A stretch of 64,000 bases of DNA, taken from assembly GCF_000165425.1 (NCBI RefSeq), contig NW_001799628.1, positions 62,001 through 126,000 of the forward strand, in the 5' to 3' direction. Origin of the DNA: Paramecium tetraurelia. Taxonomy: Eukaryota > Ciliophora > Oligohymenophorea > Peniculida > Parameciidae. The translations under genes were made by a program, and so were the position numbers. Below, piece after piece: positions 38,421 to 51,787 of this stretch (the first letter of the stretch is position 1; every line of letters starts with the position of its first letter). Under the pieces are notes generated by a model. That model had not been told where the DNA came from. It saw nothing but the letters and a program-made list of their open reading frames with translations, and made no database searches.

Positions 38421-40065
38421 TCAAATTATGATTTTACAAACTTCGTATCTTTAGTTTGATTAATCCCAAGAAACTAAAAATTAGCCATCACTTGTTATTG
38501 CCCCAAATGTGTCATTAGTAATTAGTTTCTTTAAATGCAGTGAATTCAATAACCCTTGATCATCTTTTTTATAAAGATAAATATAAAGTTTGTGTTTTAC
38601 TATAACAATATTTTTTTCTTTATTAAAGAAAATAGGGAAGAAAAGGCTATCCTTTGAATCTTTTTCTTATAAGAGTGACTTATTCCTTTTCTGGATATAA
38701 TCATTCTAAATATTAAATTAATAATCGAATAAATAATCTTATCCATTCATAGATCCTGAAACCCATAAAAATCGATCATTATTGATAAATTTAATTCTGG
38801 TTCCTAAATCATAACTTTATTAATTAACATTTTTTTTAAATATCCATTAATCTGATACTTTTTACCATACTATAATTTATTTATCTAAACCACAAGAAAC
38901 CAAAATATTTTCAGATTCATTTAGACTGAGTCCATTCACTTACTTAGTATGATTATCTAATACTTGATGAATAGATAATAAATTGCTACTCAAATCTGCA
39001 TCCCAAATGATGATATATTTATCCATATCACTTGTAAATAATAAATTTTCTTTCTTATTCAAAATCATGCAGCTTATTCCTTTTTTGTGGGATTTATAAG
39101 TTTATGACTTTTTTATTTAGCTTTGCTAAAGATAAGACCAACATATCAAATGACCATCTATTGAACCAGAAACAAAATTATTTGAAATGCTACTGAATAA
39201 CAAATTAGTGACAACTTCTTGATGTTCTTCTAAATTTTTGATCAGATTTAATTATCCTGCTTTAAATTCCCACAATTTAATAGAATTATCACATCCAGAA
39301 ATCATAAGTGAATTACTATGATTAAATGAAATTGAATAGCATGTTTCTGATTACTAATTACTATTATATAAGTGTATAAAACCTTAACTTTATTATTGCA
39401 ATTCTTATTATTATTATTATGGATTTTGTTATTATAAATCAAAATCTCTTCTCAATTTTTCAATTTCTTATATGCATTTTTTTTATTCTTCCAAATTCTA
39501 TAAACTGTCTAATTTCTAAATAATTTTCGTTGTAAAATTTATATTTATTTTATTAATTTCATTACTAATGATTTAGCTTTAAGGGTTTTCATCCCTTATG
39601 ATTTGTTTAATTTGATTTTCTAAAGTCATTTAATATAAGGCAATTTTTTCTTATTCTATACATTTTTTAACTCCTTATATCTAATTTATAAACTTATATT
39701 AGAGTTCATTCAATAATTACAAAATATTATCAAATCTTCTGAAACAAACTTCAATAGGTACGAAATTTTAGTTATTTCTGTTACACACTCTTATAAACTC
39801 AGGTAAACCAATTGTTAACGAATTAGGAACTTCTTTTTCACAATCAACACATAGAATGCATGATTATAATGTTATTTTTTCTGAATTTTCACAAATTATT
39901 TTGCTCAATTGTTTTTGATGTCTCTGACATTTCTAGCTTGCTAAAAATTATTGAATTTATTCCATTCAATTAAATAATTAAAATATTAATAAATTAAAAG
40001 GAATAAAAGAGTATTTATAAAATTTATTGAATAATAAAACATAAAAATATTCTACATATATAGAA
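38190..40065 (-). repeat. Inverted repeat, right arm
   Basis: Reverse complement of the left arm at 26083-28010. It contains WD40 copy B and its flanks. The two arms enclose about 10.2 kb with the coiled-coil gene and the giant surface-protein gene. Confidence 0.9.
38421..39965 (-). CDS. Zinc-finger/polyQ/WD40-repeat protein, copy B
   Basis: Intronless frame of 514 residues, 24 shorter than copy A mainly because the glutamine tract is reduced. The start MEQIQQFLASQKCQRHQKQL and the stop align codon for codon with copy A, and no internal TGA is present, so the gene appears intact. Differences cluster in the N-terminal half (for example CENSEKITLQSCILC versus CENSEEIKLQQCILC), whereas the WD40 half and 3' flank are almost unchanged. 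Selection or recent gene conversion of the 3' half would explain this. Confidence 0.88.
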
Positions 40066-40458
40066 CTTCTACTTTCACAAAAATTTAGGTGAATTCTTTT
40101 ATATTTTTGTTCCTTCGATTAAGAAGAACTAATTTATCAAAGCATTTTGAATTTCAAAGTGTGAATCGGATGATTATACTAATCTCTATTAATTCCCTTC
40201 TTCACATAGCTTCTTATTAAATAAAAAAAGAATGGGAAAAACAAAATTTTTGAGTTGAACCAGAAATTATAATGACATTGTTCTAAAAGTATTAGTAGGG
40301 ATTGCAAATAGAATCACCTTTTAGGAATAACAATACATCAAACAAACACGTCATTATTAATCAAATATTCTTACTTATTTAAGATTCTATAAATTTTTCA
40401 AGAGGATAAGAAACTAAACTTAAGGATCTTTTTTTTGGCAATTATTATTTGAATATAA
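40066..40458. other. AT-rich intergenic region, no gene seen
   Basis: Nearly 400 bp between the right inverted arm and the 3' end of the TBC-domain gene. It probably holds the promoter of WD40 copy B. I see no credible ORF or RNA gene. Confidence 0.4.
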
Positions 40459-41502
40459 TCATTTCTTTTGCGTAGCAGCAAATAGATCATAGTATTTGCG
40501 AAGATCTTTTTTTGAAAAGATAAAATCTTTCATGGCAATTTTAATGAATTTTTCTGGATCAAAATTATTAAAAAATTTCTAGTCTTTCAGAATGGCGATT
40601 ACTTATTCCATGGATTTTGCCTATAATTATTATTAATTATGTGTTTTACTGTCAAAATTTCTTCCTTTCTTATTTTGAGTATGGCTAAGGATGCTCTGAA
40701 TGTAGTTTTGTGATGTTCATACCAAAATATATCAGTGACTCTTAGAAAGATTTACATCGGGAGAATTGAGCTAAAGAGAGTGATAAACCTAAGAATTGTA
40801 TTGTTATAATTACCATTCGGCTGCATAATAAAAGGGGACAATATTAAACTTGGCAAATTTTGCATGTACATCAGGTAAGAATTGCTTGATTAAAATATCC
40901 AATGCATAAAAATATTTTAATGTATTAGTTGGATTTATATAGGTATCAAGACAACCGTATTTTGTAAGCAAACTATACAAATGCCAATAGACTAATTCAT
41001 CATTCATCAATAATAAAAATGAGCCAGCCAAATAATTCAATCCTTGACAATATCCCATGTCTTAGAAGGTCAAGCTGATTGCTCTTAAAACTGTGAAGAG
41101 AGATTGACTTGTGATAGTGTCCATTTTGATAAGATCATTCGATTAGAATGTCCGCATAACATCCAAGGTGATTTGACTGTCGTGAGGTGAGATTTCTTGA
41201 GATTCAATGAGCTCCTTATAGGTTCTCTTCGAGAATACTATTCAAAGTTTTACCTTTGCTTGTATTTTCATTTGATCTATTTCAGCCAAACAAGGCCAGA
41301 TGAGCATTCTGATACCCTCTGGTATTCCTTTTCTTAAACGAGATTTGAGTTTAGAATCATTATTGGCCATTAATTGAGGAATCTTAGGTATCATTTTTCT
41401 CCACTTTTCAATCCTTGCATTAATCTTGAGCATTTCTTCTTTGCTTGGCTGTTGCGTGTTTTGCTTCGGAAACCCATAATGATCTCTATTCTCTGCAATC
41501 AT
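40459..41502 (-). CDS. TBC-domain Rab GTPase-activating protein
   Basis: A 320-residue protein after removal of three introns (27 nt near 41230, ending AAG; 25 nt near 40790; 29 nt near 40625), which closes the frame exactly. TBC landmarks: RLRKGIPEGIRMLIWPCL, TLDVMRTF (the arginine finger of the IxxDxxR motif), MGYCQGLNYLAG (the glutamine finger), FYYAAEWFITLF and VTDIFWYEH. Both catalytic fingers are present, so it should stimulate GTP hydrolysis by a Rab. The protein is short, essentially the TBC domain with a ~60-residue N-terminal extension and a helical tail. Confidence 0.93.
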
Positions 41503-41671
41503 TAATAATAATAAATAATTACTTTTATTCTAATGACAAAAAATTAAATAACTTGGAAGAAGAATGACTAAAATATCCAAGAAATACAAATATATATATA
41601 TTATTGTATCTTATCAAACGTCACAAATTTTCGGTGATGGGAAATAGTTTTGAGAAGTTTTTTAAGGAATT

Positions 41672-44600
41672 TCAGGATACCACTTATTTAAACTAGCTGT
41701 CCACCTATTTATATTAATGTATTGTATTACCATACACCATTTTAAGAAAATAAGGATTCAGGGATTTCAGATTCATTTGCATCTATGCATCCTACTAACC
41801 ATGCTAACCATTCAGTTTTAAGGGCCTCTGTAGTTCCTACAATTTCAGATTGTTTATCGTTTGGTACTACAAAAGTGACAGCTGGGTCATCTTTATCAGC
41901 CACATAATATTTGATATGAGCATTTGATGATATCAATTTTTCTTAATAATTTTCTTTATCACCAAAATTTTGAACAAAAATTAAATATTTACTAAGCACT
42001 AGAGCATTAATTTCAATGGCCTCAAAACTATATTCTTCATCAGAGGATTTACCAAACTTAGCTCCAGTACATTCGTTATCTAAATATCCAACCAAACAGT
42101 TTGAAGTATCTGTTGGATTAAAGGACAATTGAAGATCCAAATTAATATCTGGATTATACCATTCTAATACTATCCTAACTTATCCAGATTTTAATTTCTT
42201 AGACATTGGTACAATAGTAACTTCCTTATCTGAGAACTCATAGCAATTTTAAGAATAATCTGGGTGAGTTACGATTAAATTGTATTGAGATCCCTTAACT
42301 AGTCGAGTAAATGTAACCTTTCCATTAGAATCAGTCTTAGCAGTTCCATATACTTAAAATGATCCACAACTACCAACTCTCAAATCAACCTTGGCTGCTT
42401 CTAGATTATTCCAATCCATAACATTAACAACATAAACATCAGTTTAATAATAATTAATCTAAAAAATCTAAGAGAAATCTCCTAATTTGCATTCTCCATT
42501 CACAACTTTATAACCCTATTCACATACAGCACATTTATTTTCTTTAGTACAAATAGCACAATTCTAGATTTTAGTAGTGCATATTTTGTATGCTTATTTG
42601 CATAAACCATTATCAAAAGTGGAGAAAGCATCACAATAATTTTAATCGCACTTTTCCTTTTCTTTTGAGCATTTCAAACATTGACTTTAAGAATAAGGCT
42701 TAGAACATCCATTTTCTGGCAAACAGGATTTATCAGCTTACAATTAATATTCTGCTTAGCAACTAATACATTTATTATTCTTATCACAGAACTTACAAAA
42801 TGGAACATTAGTGCATCCAGTTGGTTAGCACTTCTTTCTGGCATCCAAATATTCACCACTTTTACATCCACCTTCAGTCTTTGCAGCTTCTTTGGGTTAT
42901 TCTTTTGCTGGTTCTTTTGGTTACTCTTTCGCTGGTTCTTTGGGTTACTCTTTAGCTGGCTCTTTGGGTTATTCTTTAGCTGGTTCTTTGGAGGTTGTAC
43001 CACTAGTTGTAGTAGTTGTAGTTGATGTAGGCTTGGCTGGTTCTGTAGTTGTGGTGGTTGTTGTAGGTTTTGTAGTAGTAGTTGCGGTTTCAGCTTGATG
43101 TAAATATGACTTTGGTGGGGGTGCTGTTGTTTAAACTTTAGGTATTGTCACATTTGATCTCAATAAAATAGTACCAAAATTAATTTCTTCTTAGAATTAA
43201 ACCACCTAAGATTGAACATAGTCATCATAACCAATGGCAGCCACAGTTATCAATCCAGTTGTTGGTTAAAAGATTTGAGTGCTATAATCAGCCACATCAA
43301 AAGTTGATATCTATAATTTATATTCTCCCTTTGGAGTGGCTACATCACAAATTGGTTTATCTAATCCCTCTTGACTCCAACAAATCTTGGCCTCCTATAT
43401 TGGATATTGAGTGTATATTATATCTTCTTCCTTTTTTATTTCACCTACCACAAACCCACTCACCTTTGATTTCATTTCCTTGAATAATTAAACCTATATT
43501 GATTCACTGAGTCCTAATTTCCCAGTAAATTTACACCCTCTTTCATCATCCTTATCAAATCCTGTCTTACATGTTGTACACTGTTAATCTTTGCATTCCT
43601 AACAATTAGGAATTTCACATTTTGGTTGAGCTGAAGTTGCCTATGATTTTGGATCAGTACTACCCTTATCAGAAGTAGTAGTAGGACTTCCCTTACTTGG
43701 CTCTGTTGGTTTAGCTGCAGTATCTGCAAAATGAGAAAACATTGAATAATGCCATAAACCTTGCTATTCTTTTCTTCAATTGGAATATCGACAACATTTT
43801 GATATAAATTAATTGAAAGGTCTTTTAAGCCCACTTGATAGCAAACTTAAACATCATCCAAATACTACTATACATACTCCAACTTGCCAATTATAACAAA
43901 GAAATCTAACTCATTACCATCATAATTAGGCCATAAGAATTTAGCAGCAGCCAAAGTTTAATATGTCGTTGCTTCCTTCCTCTTAAATTGTTATACTCCT
44001 TTAACCCACAATCCAAATAAGATATCTAAATAATTACATGAGAATTATACTTGTCTCTTTCTTGCCTGTTTCTACTTTATTCAACGGACAATTAGTTGTC
44101 GATTTACATTCACTACTCAATTCAACCCTGTTACCAACCAATTAGGTAATTGATTAGCACATTCTTGTTTGGATCTTTGCGAATTCCTTTGCTTTCACAG
44201 CTTTGGCAGGCTGATCAAAATTAATCTCCTTTTTCAATGGAATAGGTGTATAATTATTGACTAACAGAAGTACTCCAAAAACTATTGTGCCAATGAATAA
44301 TAATAGGAATAATGTTTCTATGTTTCTACCTAATGTTTTATCCGAATCTTGTTCTTCTTGAAAGGTGGAATTCCAAATAAAATCAAAGCAAATAAAAATA
44401 ATGGAGTTGCCAAAGATAGCATTATTAGAATTATCAAATCTTTTGTGTAAATATTACTGACTGTTTTGCAACAATTCAAATTCAAACATCCTAATGGATG
44501 ATCTGCAGGATCCGTTGTTTATTCCTCCCATCTCTAGACTTGAGCATCACGATCACATGTAGTAGAATAAATTGAGCATTCTTTTTATCCATCTGGACAA

Positions 44601-45539
44601 TTTTAAGTTTAAATGTCTTTAATGCTATTTTGAAGCGCAGAGAGTGTTCGGATAGATAAGATTCTGATAAATTATTCATTTGTTATTAGCAATTTGCAAT
44701 GTTACTGTCTTGCTATTCTTAAAAGTCTCTTATGTATTCAGCTTGGAATCCCAAAAGCACTGGAATTATAAGGATTTGAAGAGCTGCTAATATCATAAGC
44801 AAACCTTTGATTTTCCAAGTGTTTGAAATTACTGCTAGTAATATTAATCCCAATATGATTAAGTTTAAAATAGCACTGATAGGATAGATGTTCATTCCTT
44901 TCAATAAGAATACAGATCCCCAACAAGTCAAGGATACAGCTATACAGAGGAGGTATATATTGAATCGGCTTGTAATTGAGGATATTGTCATCTGATAAAA
45001 GTTGTGTATTGTGTATGTTAATCCAACTACAATTAAGATTGAAAATATCAATATTATGGGTTTCATGACAGATACAACTTTATCGAATTTCTGATAATCG
45101 TTTCCAATTTTCTCTGATTAGTACAACCCTTGGATATAATCACTCGACAATATTATCAGGATGAAGAAAACGAACTCTGCAATTGCCATGAGAATAGTCA
45201 AAAAGAATAACAACCTACATAATTAATTGTATTTACCTCCCGTTAAAGTTATCTGTCAATTCTCCCCATTCATCTTCAGTTGAGGCATAGATAGTTTTTT
45301 TGTTAGTTATTCCAAACTAGAGTTGCGATGCAGATCAACACTATTAGCACATTTATGATAGCATAGCTTAAAGTGATGTAATTTAACACGAATCCATTGA
45401 TAACAAATAACATGATTGCATCTCCCAGGGCCAACAATAATACAATTATAGAAACATATTATTGTATTGTAGTTAATGTCAACTTTTCACTGCGATTGAA
45501 TTCACTTTAAGAAATGAATTACCGACTTTCAAATTCCAT
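41672..45539 (-). CDS. Tetraspanin-like membrane protein fused to a mucin-like, cysteine-rich ectodomain
   Basis: The N-terminal third has four membrane segments (YVSIIVLLLALGDAIMLFV, LFFLTILMAIAEFVFFILII and others) with a cysteine-bearing loop containing LNLNCCKTVSN, a layout like tetraspanins. Another span follows (ETLFLLLFIGTIVFGVLLLV). The rest is extracellular in character: C-x2-C clusters (CEIPNCQECKDQQCTTC), Thr-rich mucin-like stretches, an EQPKEPAK repeat, more cysteine clusters, a beta-sandwich segment (GTAKTDSNGKVTFTRL) and a final domain IVLEWYNPDINLDLQLSF resembling YfaP-type beta domains. Introns fit near 45340, 45230, 44030 and 41710. One splice near 43740 would have to be only 17 nt, so two adjacent genes cannot be ruled out. 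Confidence 0.65.
42888..42992 (-). repeat. 24-nt tandem repeat encoding EPAKEQPK
   Basis: About four units of 24 nt on the minus strand encode PAKEQPKE-type octapeptides next to a Thr-rich stretch (about 42995-43095) in the membrane protein gene. Such Pro/Lys/Glu repeats are typical of extended stalk regions. Confidence 0.85.
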
Positions 45540-45593
45540 TTTTTATTTTTTTTATTTTTATTAATAACTGTATAGTATTTAAATCAAATTTTA

Positions 45594-47299
45594 GGTAACT
45601 TCAATTATGAATTAGACATCTGAGGACGACTCGAACTGCTTCGAATCTCCGATGATTTATTAAAATTTTCAGAAGACAGGTTCATTCTCTGCTAAGCACC
45701 TCGATTTCTATTTTGAGGTTGATTAAAACCTAAGGATTAATAAAACTCTTTTGATTTCATGTTTTGTTTCAATTAACTAATCTCAGAAAGAATAGATTGC
45801 TTCTTTTATGGTTTAGGTAATGATCTTATTAATAGTTTCTATTTTACAATTGTCTCCTTGTTCCCTTGGTTTATTTCAACAACTGCCTACTCGTTTGAAT
45901 CCTCAACAATCTATTACTTTAGTTAGGAATCTTAGAGGAACTGCTCCTCCTAATTACCTCTTTGAGTAGAACACTCTGATTATTAAGTTTTCAAAAGCCT
46001 TCTCAAATACTAAGCTCTTATATTGTCCATCTATTCATTTTATTCTGTGACAAATTTGATGAATTCAGTTTCAGCCATAATATTTTCATCCCTCTAGTCC
46101 TCATCACTTATTTTGTTAACAATTTCATCTTCATCATCCTAGAATCCCTGAACCCTAAGTATGGCTTTTAGCCTCTCCTCAGTTACAATGCCCTCTTCAT
46201 TATCCAAATCAGACATATGATAATTATTTACATCTATATCCAATTCCTACAATTTCTCCTTCAAAGCTATCACTTCCTATTTTATGTATTGACCAGGTTT
46301 GCCTACTTCTCTACCATTAATCAATTCCAACCAAGGACAATCAACTATGAATTTGTCTTCGTATTCCCGACTAGAAAATGGATTTCCTTGAAACTGGATA
46401 TCGATTAAATTTGACATCAATTTTAAAAAGTCAACACAGTTTTCTGCATAGATCTAATTTGATTACACATATAGATTAGTCAAATATGGGAACTTAAATT
46501 CTAACACTCTTAAGTCATCTATCTGATTATAACTAAGATCCAGAATATTAAGATTTTCATTCTAGTTTTCAATTTTCAACACACTAATCTAATTGTAAGA
46601 TAGATTCAGTTCTTCCAATTCAGTTATTGTATCAATAAATTGAGTATCACTAATTCGATTATTACTAGCATCAAGAATCTTCAATTTTTTTGTATTACTG
46701 AATGATCCCTTTAAAGTACATATTTTATTTCTTCTAATATTCAATTCCTCCAACTAAGATAGTAATTACGAAAATCTTACTTAAACGTTGAAAACCAAAA
46801 AATCTATTTTCTCTATTAGATTTCCTCCTAGATTCAAATATCTCAGGTCTTTAAGGTTATTGAGGAAATCAATCTAATATAATAAAATATTTACTACTTT
46901 AAGCAATTTATTGTTTTCTAAATTCAAATGCTAAATTAATTTGCTTCCCAATATTAGCCCTGTTATCCTATTAAACGATAGATCCAATTTTAATAATTTT
47001 TGTAATTGAATTTTATGCACTCCTTCTAATTCATTATTGGAAACCCCCAAATTCTCCAGTATAGCAGAATCTATATTATCAATCAAAGAATTATAATATC
47101 AATATACTCTTTTTAGTAGGTTATGATGCAATTCCAAAGTCTGCACCAATTTCATATGGTCTTTAATGCATTAATTGATGTCCGTCATACCTAAATTAGC
47201 CACCCCTTAATTACCTAATATGTTTAATCTGAGAGTCTTCCCTCCATCATCCAATTTTGCCATTACTAGTTCTATGGTTATCGGTTGCTCCTCTGACAT
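45594..47299 (-). CDS. Leucine-rich-repeat protein (SDS22-like)
   Basis: Starts MSEEQPITIELVMAKLDDGG. At least ten leucine-rich repeats of the 22-residue SDS22 type are visible, for example LLKLDLSFNRITGL, LRYLNLGGNLIEKI, LEELNIRRNKICTL, LKILDASNNRISD and LNILDLSYNQIDDL. An LRR-cap (FSSREYEDKFIVDCPWLELING) follows. The C-terminal ~190 residues are acidic then Gln/Ser/Arg-rich and probably disordered. A 20-30 nt intron near 46890 or 47095 is needed. Proteins of this build in ciliates often act in dynein assembly or at basal bodies, but that is inference. The gap to the next minus-strand gene is 54 bp. Confidence 0.85.
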
Positions 47300-47542
47300 A
47301 CGAGTATTTAAATTAAATAATATAAATATATAACTTAATGAATAAATTGAAAGTAGCTGTTCACTGTGATATTTATGTATAATTCTACTAATCTCTTGTG
47401 TCCCATTCATTCCCTCCTCTCGGACAACCCTAAAATATTTCTTAATTTTTGGATTTGCTTTGCCAATCCCTTATTATTTTTGTCTAGAGTAGATTATTAT
47501 TAATTAGTTTATTAAATAGTTTTCTTAGAATTTATTAAATAG
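47300..47542. promoter_or_regulatory. Bidirectional intergenic region
   Basis: The 243 bp lie between two divergently oriented leucine-rich-repeat genes. An in-frame ATG at 47410 could extend the minus-strand gene by 37 residues into this region; the added residues look hydrophobic and atypical, so I prefer the downstream start. Confidence 0.35.
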
Positions 47543-49144
47543 ATGAGACAGCGTTAGAAGACTCACACTTACTTATACAAACAAATTTGTAAACATTTGA
47601 ATGTGCCTTGTTCATCTGGATTACTGAATGGCATTTAAGAGACAGAAATAGTTTTAATTTTAGAACAAATTGGGTTGTAGGGTACGAAAATGAAAAATTA
47701 ATAGATATCGAACCACTTCAATTATTGTTGGCATAATGTAAATTTAAATCAATCATACTGAAAAGTATGTAGAAGAACTTAAAACTAAACAAATCAATGG
47801 CTCATGACAATTATAAAAATGAATTGCTAGAGATTTTGAGAGTGATTACCAAGTTATTCACCAAGAGTTTGGATGTGATAACATTTGTAATTCGAGACAT
47901 AAGGATGAGCAGTGAGCATATGCAAATAATTTCTTAGGGCATAGCAGTAGTATAGTCATTAAAGGAGCTACGGATTATATAGTGTCTGATGACCTCAAAT
48001 CATTTCAGTATACTGTAACCATCTCTAATTTAGAATTCATCTCTTCAAGTTATAGATTTTTCTCATAATTATCTTACACATCAAATTGGAGTAATGTTGG
48101 GCTAATTGCTACAAGAACATAGTAAGAGGAGAGACAGTGTCGATTACTTGTATAGAACGAAGGGTGAGTGTCCTGAAGAAGACATATCTAAGATTGGAAT
48201 AGGAGAATTGGATTTATCATACAATAAATTGAATGATCAATTTGTTAAGGATGTGGTGCCTTATTTGGAAAGAGACAGATGGATTAAATCAATAAATTTG
48301 AAATACAATGCTATTTAAAAAGAGGGATTCGAACTCCTAATACAATTACTAGACAAAAATACTACTATCATTGGTTTAGATACTCGAAGAAATCTAGGAA
48401 CTACCCAGATAATTCCAGAAGGAGATTCTCAGAAAACTAATTAGAAACAAAAACACTAAGAATGATTTGCATGAACAAAGAATAGAAGAGGAGAATGAGA
48501 ATATTTTAGTGAATGTTTCTGCCATTCCTTAGAATCTTTTATCTGTCATATCTGATCAAGAAAGTCCAGTTATGTCATTTGGAGTGTTCGAGCCCAACAA
48601 TCTAACTAAACAGATGTCTATATCTGGACGTCAAGATCAATTAAAGTTTAAGTCTGGCTATAAGAATAATGACTCAGGATGTATGGATTGCATTCGATTG
48701 CAAATAAAAGTGAAGAAACAATAATAAATTATTTAATTACTTAAACAAGAAGTGTAATATCTTAGATTTCAACTGTAAACAAAGCAACAACCTTAATAGT
48801 AATAATAATAATAACAATAGTAATAATAATAGACAATGAACTTCTTAAATTTATCAGATAATAACAATCAGCATCCACCACCACATGAAGTGGAATAAGA
48901 GGATATGTTGAATAGAATAGAATACATGATGAATGAATTAACTAGAATGATGGATGGTTTAGATGCTCAAGGAAGTGTAACCAATAATTTGAATGCTCAT
49001 CTGTCAAGTACACTTATTGGATAAGATTACACTAGAGTAATCTGCGAGAGAGATGACAGGGCTAATGATTTCATGAATATCTTGGGAGAGAATAGCCAAA
49101 ACAATTAATCAGAATCCTCAGAAGATGAAGCTAAATCATAATGA
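47543..49144 (+). CDS. CEP78: CEP78-like centrosomal leucine-rich-repeat protein
   Basis: The LRR region reads MQIISQGIAVVQSLKELRII, VIDFSHNYLTHQIGVMLG, then QLLQEHSKRRDSVDYLYRTKG, GELDLSYNKLNDQFV, WIKSINLKYNAIQKEGFELL and NTTIIGLDTRRN. The order, including the basic insert between repeats and the closing T-x-I-x-G-L-D-x-R-x-N, follows vertebrate CEP78, a centriolar protein of ciliated cells. Downstream come a Ser-rich stretch, a CIRLQIKVKKQQ coiled coil, a polyQ run (about 48790-48835) and an acidic end. Introns in the first 250 bases and near 48470 are needed but not mapped, so the N-terminus is uncertain. Confidence 0.75.
48787..48838 (+). repeat. TAA/CAA/TAG microsatellite encoding polyglutamine
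   Basis: A run of about 17 Gln codons, mostly TAA, in the C-terminal part of the CEP78-like gene. Confidence 0.8.
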
Positions 49145-49175
49145 TAATAATTTTGATTTTTGATAAATTAATATA

Positions 49176-49527
49176 TCATTAGAAATCTTCTGATTATTAT
49201 TCTGTAGGTTGTTGTTTTGGAAGGTTTTGCAACTCCATTTCTGCTTCTCTGATTTCCTGTGAATTAATCCATTCATCAACATTCTGTTATCTTTGAACTT
49301 GGGAGTATTCACTATTATAACTGATAGCAAAGAATATCGCATAGAGCTTTTTGTTATGGATGATTAGGTACCACTGCTGTTATAAACAATGCAAAAGCTC
49401 CCTCGATTCTGCTGTGAGGGACAACATAAACAGTTTCAGATCCTATTGCAATCATGAATCCCAAATAGGTCATAAACACACAACCAGGAGCTGAAATAAA
49501 CATGCAATATTATGCACAGGATACCAT
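49176..49527 (-). CDS. Small two-span membrane protein, function unknown
   Basis: With a 25-nt intron near 49355-49380 (GTACCT...AAAAG) the frame is exactly 108 residues. It starts MVSCAQYCMFISAPGCVFM. Two hydrophobic segments, about residues 8-31 and 46-63 (FALFITAVLYAIFFAI), are joined by a short polar loop (VPHSRIEG), and a Gln/Glu-rich soluble tail follows. The intron ends AAG, which is less usual. No family is recognised. It lies tail to tail with the CEP78-like gene, 31 bp apart. Confidence 0.6.
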
Positions 49528-49588
49528 GTATAAATAATTTTGAAATTATTTTACTTTTTTAATAATAAAATAAAAGAGTATATTATAA

Positions 49589-50377
49589 TCAAAGTCTTTT
49601 GAGCAATAATCTATTTATCCTTATTTTATTTTGCTGTCTCTAATGTTCGTATCTATGTATATCCAATTGAACTCGAACATTTTGAAATTTCTTTTGATCT
49701 TGATAAAATCTCATATCACTGTGGATTTATTGATTTTACCATTCATTGGACAACTTAATTGCCTTCATATTCTAATGCGGAATGTCATTTTTAGCTCTCT
49801 AATACAAAATCTCACTAATTCTTGGTGTCTAAAAAGAACTCTGCTTTTCTCTGTCTGATTCCAAAGTGCACTTTGAACCGAAATCTAATTTAGTCGCAAA
49901 TAAATCCTTGGTTTCAAACATGTCAAAGTTGAATGTCTCCTTTTGCTTGTATTCTTTATTAAAAGTATTTCTGCTTTCTTCTTTTTCTTCGAAGGATTAT
50001 GATTGTCTTTGGAGGAAAGATTATTGCTTCTTGGATTTTTGATGTACTTTTTAGATTTTTTGATTTTCATGGTAGGCCTTCAGACTGCTGTGATTGCTTC
50101 GTACATTCACAGACTTCGAAATTGGGTTGAGTTATTTAGGAATGAAATCTTTATTCCTTTTGTACAAGATATAAGATGAAGGAATCTCACACCTTTTAAT
50201 AATCTCATCAACAACACTGCCCTATATCTGTGGTTCCAATCTAACAGATTGATGTATGATTCTCGATTGTCTATTCTATGTTCTATCAATAAAACCACAA
50301 GGTTTCTTATTGGATGGTGACCCAGGTTAGATCTATAGAAAAGGCAATATATATGTATTTATAAAATTTTGATCCAT
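49589..50377 (-). CDS. Basic hydrophilic protein, function unknown
   Basis: Single open frame of 262 residues without introns, starting MDQNFINTYILPFLQIQPG and ending INRLLLKRL. It is rich in Lys, Gln, Ser and Arg, with no membrane span or recognised domain; the central part (KKQQSFLQRQSQSFEEKEE) is probably disordered or helical. It is placed 61 bp downstream of the small membrane protein gene and 25 bp downstream of the kinase gene, all on the minus strand. Confidence 0.6.
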
Positions 50378-50402
50378 AATATTTATAAGGCAAAAATGAT
50401 TA

Positions 50403-51787
<1,385 letters not shown>

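Noticed and set aside
42681-43098. Open plus-strand frames with GYSFAGS-type repeats
   Set aside because: They are the antisense of the EPAKEQPK and Thr-rich repeats of the minus-strand membrane protein gene.
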